In this document: positions 46,470 through 56,560 of the stretch, one piece after another
Layout: each line of letters opens with the position of its first letter
Numbering within the stretch: position 1 is the first letter of the stretch
DNA from: Bacteroidia bacterium 43-41
GTDB lineage: Bacteria > Bacteroidota > Bacteroidia > Bacteroidales > Dysgonomonadaceae
NCBI GenBank assembly: GCA_001898165.1
Contig: MKTD01000033.1
Coordinates: 20,264-84,263 of the forward strand
Direction: 5' to 3'
Length of the DNA: 64,000 bases
Notes under the pieces: model-generated
Database searches by the model: none
Seen by the model: the letters and a program-made list of their open reading frames with translations, nothing else
Told to the model about the DNA's origin: nothing
Made by a program: the position numbers and the translations under genes

Positions 46470-48209
46470 ATGGCAAACTATTATACAGATGAAAGGAATG
46501 TACAAATTGTTGTGGCATTATTAAAAAAACACGGCATAAAAAAAATTATATCTTCACCAGGTAGTGCAAACTCTCCTTTAACAATAAGCTTACAAATTGA
46601 TTCATTTTTCGAAATTTATTCATCTGTAGATGAGCGTTCTGCTGCGTATATAGCTTGTGGATTAGCAGCTGAATCAGGAGAACCAGTTGTTATTAGCTGT
46701 ACAGGAGCTACAGCTTCGCGTAATTATCTACCTGGTTTAACAGAAGCCTATTATAGAAAACTACCAATATTGGCCATAACCTCCACACGAAAAATCTCAA
46801 AAATTGGTCATTTAGTTGATCAAGTGATGGATCGTACAATTTTACCTAAGGACGTAGCAAGAATTAGCGTTACACTACCAATTGTAGAGACTCTTGATGA
46901 TGTATGGGAATGTGAGATTAAAGTGAATCAAGCGATTTTAGAACTTAAGAGACATGGGGGTGGTCCGAGCCACATAAACCTTCCTACAAATTATATCGGA
47001 TCATTTTGTACTTTAGAGCTACCTGATGTTAGAATTATTAATCGCATTACTATTAATGATAAATTTCCAGAATTACCTAGATGTAAAGTAGCTGTATTTA
47101 TTGGATCTCATGTACCTTTCAGTAAAGAACAAATTTCGATTATTGAAAACTTTTGCGCTGTAAACAATGCAGTAGTTTTATGTGATCATACAAGTGGATA
47201 TTCTGGAAAATTCAAAGTTCTATTTCCATTGATAAATTCACAAATTTATTTAGATAAAACTTTATTAATCCCTGATATATTAATACATATAGGAGAAATT
47301 TCCGCTTTTTTTAGTCCGTTTATTAGTAATCCTACGCAAGTTTGGAGAATAAGCGAAGACGGAGAAATTCGAGATACTTTTCTTCGATTGCGCTACATTT
47401 TTGAAATGTCAGAACATAATTTTTTCGAATATTACTCTTCTAAAAACATTGATGGTGATAATGATGAATATTATCAATCATGGGCAACACAATTTAATAG
47501 AATAAGTGAAAAAACACCAGAGTTACCATTTTCGAATGTTTGGATTGCTCAACAAATAGTACAAAAAATCCCAAAAGATTCAGTAATTCATTTTGGAATT
47601 CTAAACAGCTTACGGTCTTGGAATTATTTCGAAATGCCCTCCTCAATCACATCTGCTTCAAATGTTGGAGGATTCGGTATTGATGGGAATCTATCTTCTT
47701 TGTTAGGTGCTTCGTTAGCGCATAAAGGTAAACTATATTTCGGAATTGTAGGTGACCTATCATTTTTTTACGATATGAATGTTTTAGGAAATCGTCATAT
47801 CGGAAATAATTTACGTATACTTTTGGTCAACAATGGAAAAGGAACTGAATTTAAGCTATTTATGCATAAAACTGCTAAATTTGAAGAAGCGGACGATTAT
47901 GTATCTGCAGCAGGACACTATGGAAATAAATCTCCAGAATTAGTTAAGAACTACGCAACAGATCTTGGATTTGAATATCTTTCAGCTTCAAATAAAGAGG
48001 AGTTTTTAACGGTTTACAAAGATTTTATTAATCCGATAATAGTAGAGAAGCCAAAATTGCTGGAAGTTTTCACCAATGATTTAGATGAGAACCAGGCTCA
48101 TGTTTTAATGTCTCAGATTGAAACAAATGTAAAAGGTAAGACTATACAATTTGCAAAGAAATTATTAGGCGAAAGTGGAGTAAAAACTATAAGAAAAATC
48201 ATAAAATAG
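46470..48209 (+). CDS. MenD-like thiamine-diphosphate enzyme
   Basis: 579 residues. The N-terminal ThDP domain has SSPGSANSPLT and a glutamate region DERSAAYIACGLA. The C-terminal PP domain has GFGIDGNLSSLLGASLA and the ThDP/Mg motif GDLSFFYDMN...NNGKG. These match MenD (SEPHCHC synthase) more closely than acetolactate synthase. No menaquinone genes are near. In this position a 2-oxoacid decarboxylation with carboligation to a sugar is conceivable, but that is inference. Confidence 0.8.
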   Translation: MANYYTDERNVQIVVALLKKHGIKKIISSPGSANSPLTISLQIDSFFEIYSSVDERSAAYIACGLAAESGEPVVISCTGATASRNYLPGLTEAYYRKLPILAITSTRKISKIGHLVDQVMDRTILPKDVARISVTLPIVETLDDVWECEIKVNQAILELKRHGGGPSHINLPTNYIGSFCTLELPDVRIINRITINDKFPELPRCKVAVFIGSHVPFSKEQISIIENFCAVNNAVVLCDHTSGYSGKFKVLFPLINSQIYLDKTLLIPDILIHIGEISAFFSPFISNPTQVWRISEDGEIRDTFLRLRYIFEMSEHNFFEYYSSKNIDGDNDEYYQSWATQFNRISEKTPELPFSNVWIAQQIVQKIPKDSVIHFGILNSLRSWNYFEMPSSITSASNVGGFGIDGNLSSLLGASLAHKGKLYFGIVGDLSFFYDMNVLGNRHIGNNLRILLVNNGKGTEFKLFMHKTAKFEEADDYVSAAGHYGNKSPELVKNYATDLGFEYLSASNKEEFLTVYKDFINPIIVEKPKLLEVFTNDLDENQAHVLMSQIETNVKGKTIQFAKKLLGESGVKTIRKIIK

Positions 48210-48284
48210 CCCCATAGAGTTATTTATTCTTTTCTTTTTCTGGCAAATGAGTTTTTCATTGCTAATCAATCTGATTAAATAGTT

Positions 48285-49517
48285 ATGAGAATATTAATTG
48301 TTAATCAACCTCTCAATAATCGAGGCGATGAGTCTGCCCATAAGGCCCTTGTTCGTTCGTTGACTGTAAATTTTCCTAAATCTGAAATTTTAGTTCTTTT
48401 TATTGCTGCCAATCAAGATAGTATTGAACAATTTAAAGTAAAAGAGAGCAATTTAAAGTATTTAAATATTTTAAGTGAAATACGTGGTGGTAATAGAATA
48501 TTAATTAAGGCTAATGAATATAAACTGTCATTTTTATGGTACTTACATCCTGTCACATACAGGATTCTTAAAATAATAAATAGTGTAGATCTAGTTGTTT
48601 GTGCTCCTGGAGGAATTTGCATGGGAGGGTTCCAAGATTGGACTCATATATCAATATTATCAATGGCTAAATATCTTAAAAAGAAAATTGCATACTATGG
48701 GCGATCATTTGGACCGTTTCATGAAACGACTAAAAGGAATAAACGTTTTAAAAAGATTAGCTATGAATTATTACATTATTTTGATTTTTTATCAATAAGG
48801 GATGCAAAAACTCAAAAACTTGCCGAAGATATTGGAGTAAATTATATACCTACTGTTGACACTGCTTTTTTAGATTATCCAGAAGTTCAAATACCAAACG
48901 AAATTAGTGAAAAAATTGGAAAATATTATATTGTATTTGTTCCGAATGAATTAAACTGGCATTATGCATTTAAAAGTATTAGCTCTGATATTATAATACG
49001 ATTTTATATTCGTATTTTTGATATAATACTCGATAAATATCCTAATTGTAAAATTATAATGTTGCCTCAAATATTTAATGACTTAAGTCAGAATGAATTG
49101 CCATTTTTTAGAAAAATCGCAAAGAACAGCTCAAATTCAAAAAATATTATCATTTTAGAAGACAGTTACAGCTCTGATATTCAGCAATGTATTATACGAA
49201 ATTCAAAATTTGTCATAGGAGCAAGGTATCATTCAATTGTATTTGCTATTAATAATAATGTACCTTTTATAGCTTTATCATACGAACATAAAATTAGCGG
49301 ATTATTAGAATCAATAGGTAAATATGATCGCATCGTAGATATTACAAAAATTTGGCAAAATGAAGAAAGTATTAACTATGCTCTCTATCAAATAGAAATA
49401 TGCTTAGATTCGTTAGTAAAAGATGAATATGCACAAATCAAAGCAAAGGAAATTGCAAATAACTGTATGAATAATTTTATCTCAAAATATAATCAAATAA
49501 TTAATGTTTTTAGTTGA
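48285..49517 (+). CDS. polysaccharide pyruvyl transferase family protein
   Basis: 410 residues of the PF04230-type family (GT-B-like). Start NQPLNNRGDESAHKALVRSL, later VCAPGGICMGG and the conserved GARYHSIVFAINNNVPFIAL near the C-terminus. Family members add ketal-linked pyruvate from PEP to sugars, giving acidic polymers. Its 3' end overlaps the next glycosyltransferase by 14 nt. Confidence 0.85.
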   Translation: MRILIVNQPLNNRGDESAHKALVRSLTVNFPKSEILVLFIAANQDSIEQFKVKESNLKYLNILSEIRGGNRILIKANEYKLSFLWYLHPVTYRILKIINSVDLVVCAPGGICMGGFQDWTHISILSMAKYLKKKIAYYGRSFGPFHETTKRNKRFKKISYELLHYFDFLSIRDAKTQKLAEDIGVNYIPTVDTAFLDYPEVQIPNEISEKIGKYYIVFVPNELNWHYAFKSISSDIIIRFYIRIFDIILDKYPNCKIIMLPQIFNDLSQNELPFFRKIAKNSSNSKNIIILEDSYSSDIQQCIIRNSKFVIGARYHSIVFAINNNVPFIALSYEHKISGLLESIGKYDRIVDITKIWQNEESINYALYQIEICLDSLVKDEYAQIKAKEIANNCMNNFISKYNQIINVFS

Positions 49518-50424
49518 TGTTTCAGTTATTATTGTAAATTACAATACAAAGGATTTGACTATTAATTGTATTCGATCAATCTTTGATCATACAAATGGAA
49601 TAAATTACGAAGTCATAGTAGTAGATAATGCTTCATCAGATGGTTCACTTACAGAAATCGAAAATAAGTTTCCATCTGTAATTACAATAAATTCACAGGA
49701 AAATTTAGGATTTGGGCGTGCGAATAATTTGGCCAGCCAATACTCAACAGGGAAATATTTATTTTTCCTTAATTCTGATTGTATACTCATTGAAAACGCG
49801 ATAAAGAAAATGTTTGACTATTTTGAATCACAAAATAATTCAATAAATAGAATTGGAGCCATTGGCTGTTTGTTGTTAGACATGAATCGAAAACTCAATA
49901 CTTCTTATAACCGTTTTCCTACACCCTTTAGTCAAATAAAAAGACTCTTTATAGAAAGGGTTAATAGATTATTTAATACTCATTTTAAATTAAAAGATAG
50001 ATTTAACTATCAGTTAGATAAGAATTATGAGGTTGATTTTATAACTGGCGCTGATTTATTTATATCAAAAGATGTATTTACTTTTCTAAATGGGTTTGAT
50101 CCATCTTTCTTTTTATATTATGAGGAAACAGATTTACAAAAAAGAATGTCAGATAATTCACTCAAACGAATCATTTTAGATGATGTTGAAATCATACATT
50201 TAGAGGGAGGATCGACTTCAAGAAAACTAAGTTCAATTACAATATTTCTAAATTCAGAATTTAAATATATGAGAAAACATTATCCAGTATATGTATACAT
50301 GTTATATTATTCAATTATGACAATACTTATGTTACCGACTCTATTCGTTAGTTCTCATTCAAAGAAAGACAAGAAAGTTTTTTTAAAAATGTTGATTAGA
50401 AATTGTAAATATTCAATCCATTAA
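49504..50424 (+). CDS. glycosyltransferase family 2 (rhamnosyltransferase-like)
   Basis: 306 residues. GT-A fold: VSVIIVNYNTKDLTINCIRS, VDNASSDGS, and the acidic acceptor motif FFLYYEETDL. A C-terminal hydrophobic stretch could be a membrane anchor. The layout resembles WbbL-type rhamnosyltransferases; donor sugar unproven. Confidence 0.85.
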   Translation: MFLVDVSVIIVNYNTKDLTINCIRSIFDHTNGINYEVIVVDNASSDGSLTEIENKFPSVITINSQENLGFGRANNLASQYSTGKYLFFLNSDCILIENAIKKMFDYFESQNNSINRIGAIGCLLLDMNRKLNTSYNRFPTPFSQIKRLFIERVNRLFNTHFKLKDRFNYQLDKNYEVDFITGADLFISKDVFTFLNGFDPSFFLYYEETDLQKRMSDNSLKRIILDDVEIIHLEGGSTSRKLSSITIFLNSEFKYMRKHYPVYVYMLYYSIMTILMLPTLFVSSHSKKDKKVFLKMLIRNCKYSIH

Positions 50425-50433
50425 GATATTCAT

Positions 50434-51708
50434 CTATCTCATAAATATCACCATATCACCAGGAGTGAGTTTAAATTCTTCCTTAATCAAATTTGCAGGA
50501 ATAATATATCCATTTTTTAATACTATTTTAGTTTGCAAATCTGTTTGAATATCGATTCCAATTTCTTTATTGAGGTTCGTATTTTGAATCATAAAAAAAT
50601 AATTCATTTCGTTCTTCATCTCAGATAACAAAGCATTACCACCTTTGATTTTGATTGATTTAACAAAGTAAGGCAGGCTAGTTAATTCTTTTGTTTCCAA
50701 AGGTATTTCTCCAAAATGGCTTACTTTTATAGTCTTACTTGTCAAGAATATTAACGAATAATTTTGAATCTCATTATTCATTTGTTGTAAGTAATCGTAT
50801 ACAATAGTTTTTGAACCATCTACGTCAATTGGTCCTTTATGAAAATCCCATCTATTAGAAGTTGGTGTCCAATAAGTAAAATATTGAATACCTTTTGCCC
50901 CATAAGCTAAATTACTATATACTTGAAGACGGAGCTGTGCCAAATCAGGAATTGGATAATAATCATGTGCTGTAGTTAAAGCAAAAGCCCAAAAATGGAT
51001 TCCAGCTTTATCGGCCTCTGACTGGATGATTTCTAAATTTTGATACCAGTTCACTCTAATAAATCCATTAACTATAGGATAGTGATCAAAAGAAAGAATT
51101 TTAACAGGTATTTTGTTTAGAAAAAGAGCAACATAGTTTCTATAGTCAATAGGAGAATATAATTCAGGCATTGCAACATTTGGAAAAAGATTTATATAAC
51201 AGAAATGAGTACTGTCTATAGCTTCAATTTTTTGTAATAACTCTTTGAGTTTAGGAAATTCTGAAGTTATTGGTTCGTCAAGTAAAAAATACCCTCCATT
51301 AGCAGGATGATCTTTAAAACGCAAAACTGTTTTTTCAGTATTGTTGTATAATTCAGGACAACGAATCATCACTTTCAGGTTAAGTTGATAAGCTATATCT
51401 AAAGCCTTCTGTAAACTATCAGAATTTGTGTAATTAGACATACTAATTGTGATACCAGCATCTTTCATTTCTTGAAAACGTACAATATTAGTATGGTTTT
51501 GAGGTACTCCCATCCATGCTATAATTGGAATTTTTGAAGTATGTTCTATCGATGAGAAAAGAGTTAAATCAAGATCTTTGGTAAGTGTTTCTATGCTTTT
51601 AGCATTAAACTTTTTCACCTTCATGTCATCAGTGACGTCAGTTAAACAACTTAAGAATGTCAAAAAGATAATGAGAAAAAGTGTCTTTTGTATAATTGAG
51701 TTTAACAT
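50434..51708 (-). CDS. lipoprotein with glycoside-hydrolase-like TIM barrel
   Basis: 424 residues encoded against the direction of the locus. Lipobox FLSC with Cys21. The body looks like a clan GH-A barrel: GGYFLLDEPITSEFPKL has an acidic residue in a strand-4-like position, FDHYP, FWAFALTTAHDY and IQYFTYWTPT follow. A small beta domain closes the protein (about 345-424). It may trim or modify the polymer at the surface, but catalytic residues are only guessed. Ends 9 nt from the convergent GT2 gene. Confidence 0.6.
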   Translation of the reverse strand: MLNSIIQKTLFLIIFLTFLSCLTDVTDDMKVKKFNAKSIETLTKDLDLTLFSSIEHTSKIPIIAWMGVPQNHTNIVRFQEMKDAGITISMSNYTNSDSLQKALDIAYQLNLKVMIRCPELYNNTEKTVLRFKDHPANGGYFLLDEPITSEFPKLKELLQKIEAIDSTHFCYINLFPNVAMPELYSPIDYRNYVALFLNKIPVKILSFDHYPIVNGFIRVNWYQNLEIIQSEADKAGIHFWAFALTTAHDYYPIPDLAQLRLQVYSNLAYGAKGIQYFTYWTPTSNRWDFHKGPIDVDGSKTIVYDYLQQMNNEIQNYSLIFLTSKTIKVSHFGEIPLETKELTSLPYFVKSIKIKGGNALLSEMKNEMNYFFMIQNTNLNKEIGIDIQTDLQTKIVLKNGYIIPANLIKEEFKLTPGDMVIFMR

Positions 51709-51779
51709 AAAATATAATCTTAATATTTATAAATTACGATTTAATATCAGTGAAAATATCGAAAATATCAATGTATTTG

Positions 51780-51787
51780 CAAAGTTA
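51780..51787 (-). promoter_or_regulatory. -7 box of the glycosidase-like lipoprotein gene
   Basis: TAACTTTG on the minus strand, an exact TAnnTTTG match, 71 nt before the ATG. It gives this gene a promoter independent of the capsule transcript. Confidence 0.45.
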
Positions 51788-51885
51788 ATTAAAAACTTTG
51801 AGTTTGAAATGTTTTAGCTCTGTTTTTCCTTATTTAAAATTATGCGTCATAACTGATTAGCAAAGCACTTCGTGTTGATGGATTC

Positions 51886-51915
51886 CAAATCCGAGAACTT
51901 TGATTTTCGGATTTG
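51886..51915. other. hairpin left of the insertion sequence
   Basis: CAAATCCGA (51886-51894) and TCGGATTTG (51907-51915): a 9-bp perfect stem in otherwise featureless intergenic DNA. No T run. Confidence 0.4.
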
Positions 51916-51959
51916 TGATTAAAGAGTAATATTTCAAATAATGGATATCAGTTTATCTA

Positions 51960-53596
51960 GGGTCTGCTGAATAATAGATATTAATGCTGAAAATCAGCAA
52001 ATTAATCGGTATAAAATTTGCATAACTGCAAGAAATTGAGTATTTTTACTTCATAATCCTTGCATTTTATGATACGATACAAGAGCTCCAGACAGCTTTC
52101 AATTTCAGAGTTCAAGATGCCCTTTGAGGCAAAACTGGATGAGAATAACCGGTGGGTTGTTCTTTCAAAAATAGTTCCTTGGGAAGAGTTCGCCCGGCTT
52201 TATCACAAGAACTTCAAAAGTAACCGGGGTGCACCCACGAAGGATGCCAGGCTTGTACTGGGAGTGATCATCATCAAGCACATCATGAAGACGGACGACC
52301 GTGGAGTGATCGAGATGATCCGGGAGAATCCAGACATGCAGTATTTTCTTGGGCTCGAAACCTTCACCTATGAACAGGTGATGACACCGTCCCTGCTGGT
52401 ATCCATCCGGAAGCGAATCGACCTGGATGTCTTTGAATCATTGACGGATGATCTGATAAGAAAAGGATTGAAGCTGAAAGCTGGGGAAAAACCGGAAGAG
52501 GTTGACACGGATAAGAAGGATGAAGAAGATAATGATGACGACCCTGATCCGCATCCGGGGAACAAGGGAAAACTCCAACCGGATGCCACTGTTTGTGATG
52601 CGGACATCAAGTATCCCACGGATCTGGACCTGTTGAATGAAAGCCGTCAAAAGGCAGAAGAATTGATTGATGATTTGTGTTTGAAGCTTGGAGTCCGGGA
52701 TAAACCCCGCACCTACAGGAGAGTTGCCCGCAAGGAGTTCCTGAATGTGTCGAAAATGAAGAGAAAACCTGCCAACGTGTTAAGAAAAGTCATACGCAAG
52801 CAGATCAACTACCTGAAACGGGATATACGGACTATCAATGAGATGCTGGACACCATAAAGGATAAACCGGTTCCTTTCGACCGGCGGCAACAAAAATATT
52901 TTTTTGTCATCCAGCATCTGCTGCAACAGCAGGAGACAATGTACAGGAAGAAGAGCCATCAAGTAGAAGATCGCATCGTGAGCAGTCATCAGCCGCATGT
53001 TCGCCCCATCGTCCGTGGCAAGGCCAAGGCAAAGACGGAGTTCGGGGCGAAGATCAATATCAGCCTGTTGGATGGCTATGCCAGGGTAGATCATTTTGAC
53101 TGGGATGCCTTCAACGAGGGGCAGGATCTTCAGGCACAGGTTGAACGCTTCAGAAAGCTGACCGGGAAGTATCCGGAGCTGCTTCAGGTGGACAAGATAT
53201 ATCTTACCCGGGAGAACCGGCGGTTTTTGAAAGAAAAAGGGATCCGCTACACCGGTGAGCCACTGGGCCGAAAACCGGTAAAGGAGATCAGGAGCGGATA
53301 CCGGAAACGTAAGGAGCGACGGGAAGCGGCGGAACGCAACCAGGTTGAGGGGAAGTTTGGTCAGGGCAAGCGTGGATATGGTTTGAATGATATCCGCGCC
53401 AGACTGTCCTCGACATCAAACAGTTGGATAGGGGCTATCATTTTTGTGATGAACCTGATCCGCCACATGAGGGATATTCCCTTGCCTTATTTTGTCCCGT
53501 TACTACTGAAGTTGATGAAAGTGAGAAATAGAAATATTTATCCACTCGGGCCACAATTGAATTTTTGTGCCTGATTGGAAATTAATAAGCAAACCC
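51960..53596 (+). mobile_element. IS5/IS1182-type insertion sequence, 1,637 bp, complete
   Basis: Ends are imperfect inverted repeats: GGGTCTGCTGAATAAT (left) and GGGTTTGCTTATTAAT (right end read in reverse complement). A 6-bp direct repeat TATCTA flanks it (51954-51959 and 53597-53602), marking target duplication and a fairly recent insertion. One transposase gene inside. It lies in the intergenic gap between the glycosidase-like gene and a GT2 gene. Confidence 0.85.
52069..53574 (+). CDS. transposase (DUF772 / DDE, IS5-IS1182 type)
   Basis: 501 residues from ATG 52069. N-terminal DUF772-like domain (KSNRGAPTKDARLVLGVIII), an acidic linker (about 145-165, rich in Asp), the DDE core (TVCDADIKYPTDLDLLNESR), and a basic C-terminus ending in VEGKFGQGKRGYGL, which holds the likely catalytic Glu. 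Uninterrupted, so probably functional. Higher G+C than the surrounding genes. Confidence 0.88.
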   Translation: MIRYKSSRQLSISEFKMPFEAKLDENNRWVVLSKIVPWEEFARLYHKNFKSNRGAPTKDARLVLGVIIIKHIMKTDDRGVIEMIRENPDMQYFLGLETFTYEQVMTPSLLVSIRKRIDLDVFESLTDDLIRKGLKLKAGEKPEEVDTDKKDEEDNDDDPDPHPGNKGKLQPDATVCDADIKYPTDLDLLNESRQKAEELIDDLCLKLGVRDKPRTYRRVARKEFLNVSKMKRKPANVLRKVIRKQINYLKRDIRTINEMLDTIKDKPVPFDRRQQKYFFVIQHLLQQQETMYRKKSHQVEDRIVSSHQPHVRPIVRGKAKAKTEFGAKINISLLDGYARVDHFDWDAFNEGQDLQAQVERFRKLTGKYPELLQVDKIYLTRENRRFLKEKGIRYTGEPLGRKPVKEIRSGYRKRKERREAAERNQVEGKFGQGKRGYGLNDIRARLSSTSNSWIGAIIFVMNLIRHMRDIPLPYFVPLLLKLMKVRNRNIYPLGPQLNFCA

Positions 53597-53768
53597 TATC
53601 TAAAAGAAATTCGGATTTTCGTGTCAGATCGCTTATTTATTCAACTATCTGACAGATAAATAAACGACTTCGTAGCCAAATGGATAATCTTCTTTTATTC
53701 TATTTTTCTAAATGTACAACAGGTTTTGTAATATATATCTTTAATATTTGTGTATAAAAAAATGTAGT

Positions 53769-54521
53769 ATGAGTTTGCAATTAGTTTCAATAATAGTGCC
53801 CTGCTATAATCAAGGGGCTTATTTAGAGGAATGTCTCCAATCTATACTAGAACAAACCTATAATAATTGGGAATGTATCATTATTAATGACGGAAGTTCA
53901 GATAATACTGAAGAAATTGCTTTAGAGTGGATCAATAAAGATATTCGATTCAAATATATCTATCAAAAGAACAACGGAGTTAGTGCTGCTAGAAATAAAG
54001 CTATAGAAAATGCTAAAGGAACTCTTATCCTCCCGTTGGATGGAGATGACAAAATTGGTAAAAGATACCTAGAACTTGGAGTAAAAACCTTTGAAGATAA
54101 TTTTGATGTAAATCTTGTATATTGCAATGCGAAATATTTCGGCATAAAAGAAGGCCTTTGTGTATTACCTCCCTATGATAAGAAAAAAATTCTACTTGGA
54201 AATATGATTTTAAATTGCGCTTTATATAAAAAAGAGGATTGGATGGCTGTTGATGGTTATGACATTAAGATGAAAAATGGTTATGAAGATTGGGAATTTT
54301 GGATAAGTCTAGTTCTACATAATAAAAACTTCAAAGTAATAAAACTTGATTACGTCGGGTTCTATTACAGAAGAAACGAAATTTCGAGAGATGTAAATGT
54401 TTCTAATAATATCAAGATAGCTAAAAAACTAGTAAGATATATAGAAAGAAAGCATTTTAAATACTACTACGTGATTATTTTAAAAAAAATTATAAAAAAA
54501 ACAGTACAATTCTTCAAATAA
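53769..54521 (+). CDS. glycosyltransferase family 2
   Basis: 250 residues. GT-A core VSIIVPCYNQGAYLEECLQS, INDGSSDNTEE and the metal-binding LPLDGDDKI. The acceptor-side motif GYEDWEFWISL is typical. A GTG seven codons upstream is unlikely as the start. First gene after the insertion sequence. About 170 nt between them contain a weak stem around 53632-53668 (TTATTTAT/ATAAATAA). Confidence 0.85.
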   Translation: MSLQLVSIIVPCYNQGAYLEECLQSILEQTYNNWECIIINDGSSDNTEEIALEWINKDIRFKYIYQKNNGVSAARNKAIENAKGTLILPLDGDDKIGKRYLELGVKTFEDNFDVNLVYCNAKYFGIKEGLCVLPPYDKKKILLGNMILNCALYKKEDWMAVDGYDIKMKNGYEDWEFWISLVLHNKNFKVIKLDYVGFYYRRNEISRDVNVSNNIKIAKKLVRYIERKHFKYYYVIILKKIIKKTVQFFK

Positions 54522-54593
54522 ATATTCCACTAAATAATAAATAGATTAATTTACTAATAACGAATTAGTTTAAGTCGTTTTAAACAAAACTAA

Positions 54594-55664
54594 ATGGATC
54601 CAGAGCAGGCGGTTGCATACAAAACTGTGAATCTTTTTTTTCTTTTGATTGCTATATTCGTTTTTTTATCTATAGGATCAAGGAGAAAACAAAAAGAGAA
54701 TATTATTCCTACTTTCAGTAATTTTTTTGTCGTATCTTTATTATTAATAACTATACTACTTATCACTTTTTTCCCTGTTGGAAATGCTACAGATAAATTC
54801 CGGTATGAGAGGATGTTCAATGAACCATTTCTTCTGATAACAATGAGTGATTTAGGATGGGCTGCATATACTTATTTAATAAAAATAATTTTCAATAATA
54901 GTACTATTTATTTTTTAATAACTGCTTTTGTTTATGTGATCGGTTATTATATCTTTTCTGTAAAAATGATACCAAAAAAATATTTATTTGTTTTTTTGTT
55001 AGCATGTTTCGGAACATTCGGGTTCCTTTCCTATGGTGTTAATACGTTACGCGCGGGATTTGGATTATCATTATTATTAATAGCAATTGCGAATAGTAAA
55101 AAAAAATCTGTTTTCTTAATACTAGCTGTTTTATCTGTTCTCTTTCACAAATCAACGTTTATCCCCATTGTTGCGTATATTGTAACTTATTATTTAAAAG
55201 ATACAAAAATTTATTTAACGGTCTGGTTTTTTGCATTAATAATCGCAATTACAGATATATCTCTCATTTCAGATTTTCTTCAAAAGTATTTAGGAAATTT
55301 TGATAATAGAGTTACTACCTATTTAGATCCTCAAGAAGAAGTTGAATATAATACAGGATTTAGATTAGGATTTGTCTTGTATTCTTTGGTGCCAATTATT
55401 ATTGGATATTACTATATAAAAAAAATGATGATTAAAGACTCAACCTACATTCGTTTTTTTAATATGTATATAATGACAAACTCTGTTTGGCTATTAATTA
55501 TGAGAATTATTTATTCTGACAGAATTGCTTACCTTAGTTGGTTTCTTATTCCTATTATTTTTTTATTACCATTATTCAGACAGAGAGTATTTGTAAATCA
55601 ACGGTTGTATATTAGCTTCATATTATTAGGGTTGATTTTCTTTAATTTTATTATGATGCTATGA
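54594..55664 (+). CDS. Wzy-type polymerase, EpsG family
   Basis: 356 residues with about ten hydrophobic helices. The EpsG-like segments NTLRAGFGLSLLLIAIA and LFHKSTFIPIVAYIV identify it. Polymerises lipid-linked repeat units in the periplasm. The only polymerase candidate in the locus. Confidence 0.82.
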   Translation: MDPEQAVAYKTVNLFFLLIAIFVFLSIGSRRKQKENIIPTFSNFFVVSLLLITILLITFFPVGNATDKFRYERMFNEPFLLITMSDLGWAAYTYLIKIIFNNSTIYFLITAFVYVIGYYIFSVKMIPKKYLFVFLLACFGTFGFLSYGVNTLRAGFGLSLLLIAIANSKKKSVFLILAVLSVLFHKSTFIPIVAYIVTYYLKDTKIYLTVWFFALIIAITDISLISDFLQKYLGNFDNRVTTYLDPQEEVEYNTGFRLGFVLYSLVPIIIGYYYIKKMMIKDSTYIRFFNMYIMTNSVWLLIMRIIYSDRIAYLSWFLIPIIFLLPLFRQRVFVNQRLYISFILLGLIFFNFIMML

Positions 55665-55701
55665 ATTTCACAAAATCTTACGATTTTAAAATAAAAAATA
55701 T

Positions 55702-56475
55702 ATGAGCTCACTACCTAAAATTTCTATCATAACAATCGTATTTAATGATGAATCAAATATTGAAAAGACTATACAAAGTGTTATATCCCAAGATTATGAT
55801 AACATAGAATACATTATTATTGACGGTAAGAGTTATGATAACACCGTTAAATTAATTAAGAAATATGATAGTCAGATATTTAAATGGATAAGCGAAGAAG
55901 ACAAGGGGATTTACGATGCGATGAACAAAGGCATAGATTTGTCGTCGGGGGAATACATTATTTATATGAATTCAGGAGATTCATTTTATAACACATCCGT
56001 AATATCTAATATTTTTATAAAGAATAAGCTCTCACATGAACGAGATATTGTATTTGGAGATACTAGAGCTGTATTTAGTGATTATTCGCGCGTAATAAAA
56101 GGTAAGTATCCTGACAATTTAAATCCGATGTCTTTTAATCATCAGTCTGTTTTCGTAAAAACTGCTCTTTTAAAAAAAAACAAATTCAATACTGTATATA
56201 AAATTTGTTCAGATAAAAATCTATTTGCAGAATTTTTCAACGAAAATAGAACTTATCTTTACATTCCTGAGATTATTGCGAATATAACTGCTATAGGATA
56301 TAGTAATAGCAGTAGGATAAACACTTCAATTGAAACTAGATTAATTTATAAAAAGAATAATATTCCCACTTCTAAAATAAATCTGCAAATATTAAAGAGT
56401 TTTATTATAACACTTGGAGAAAAGTTACTTGGGAAAAATGTTATAGCCTCTTTAAGAAAACTACTAATACGCTAA
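55702..56475 (+). CDS. glycosyltransferase family 2 (WcaE-like)
   Basis: 257 residues. KISIITIVFNDESNIEKTIQS, IIDGKSYDNT, SEEDKGIYDAMNKGI and MNSGDSF are characteristic of the WcaE/PssB-like GT2 subgroup. Full length. Confidence 0.85.
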   Translation: MSSLPKISIITIVFNDESNIEKTIQSVISQDYDNIEYIIIDGKSYDNTVKLIKKYDSQIFKWISEEDKGIYDAMNKGIDLSSGEYIIYMNSGDSFYNTSVISNIFIKNKLSHERDIVFGDTRAVFSDYSRVIKGKYPDNLNPMSFNHQSVFVKTALLKKNKFNTVYKICSDKNLFAEFFNENRTYLYIPEIIANITAIGYSNSSRINTSIETRLIYKKNNIPTSKINLQILKSFIITLGEKLLGKNVIASLRKLLIR

Positions 56476-56560
56476 CGGGTGGAAAATCATCAAATCTGGC
56501 ATATGATTTATATACACAGCAAACCCTGCAATATCAATATATAATACATCTAAAATAAAT

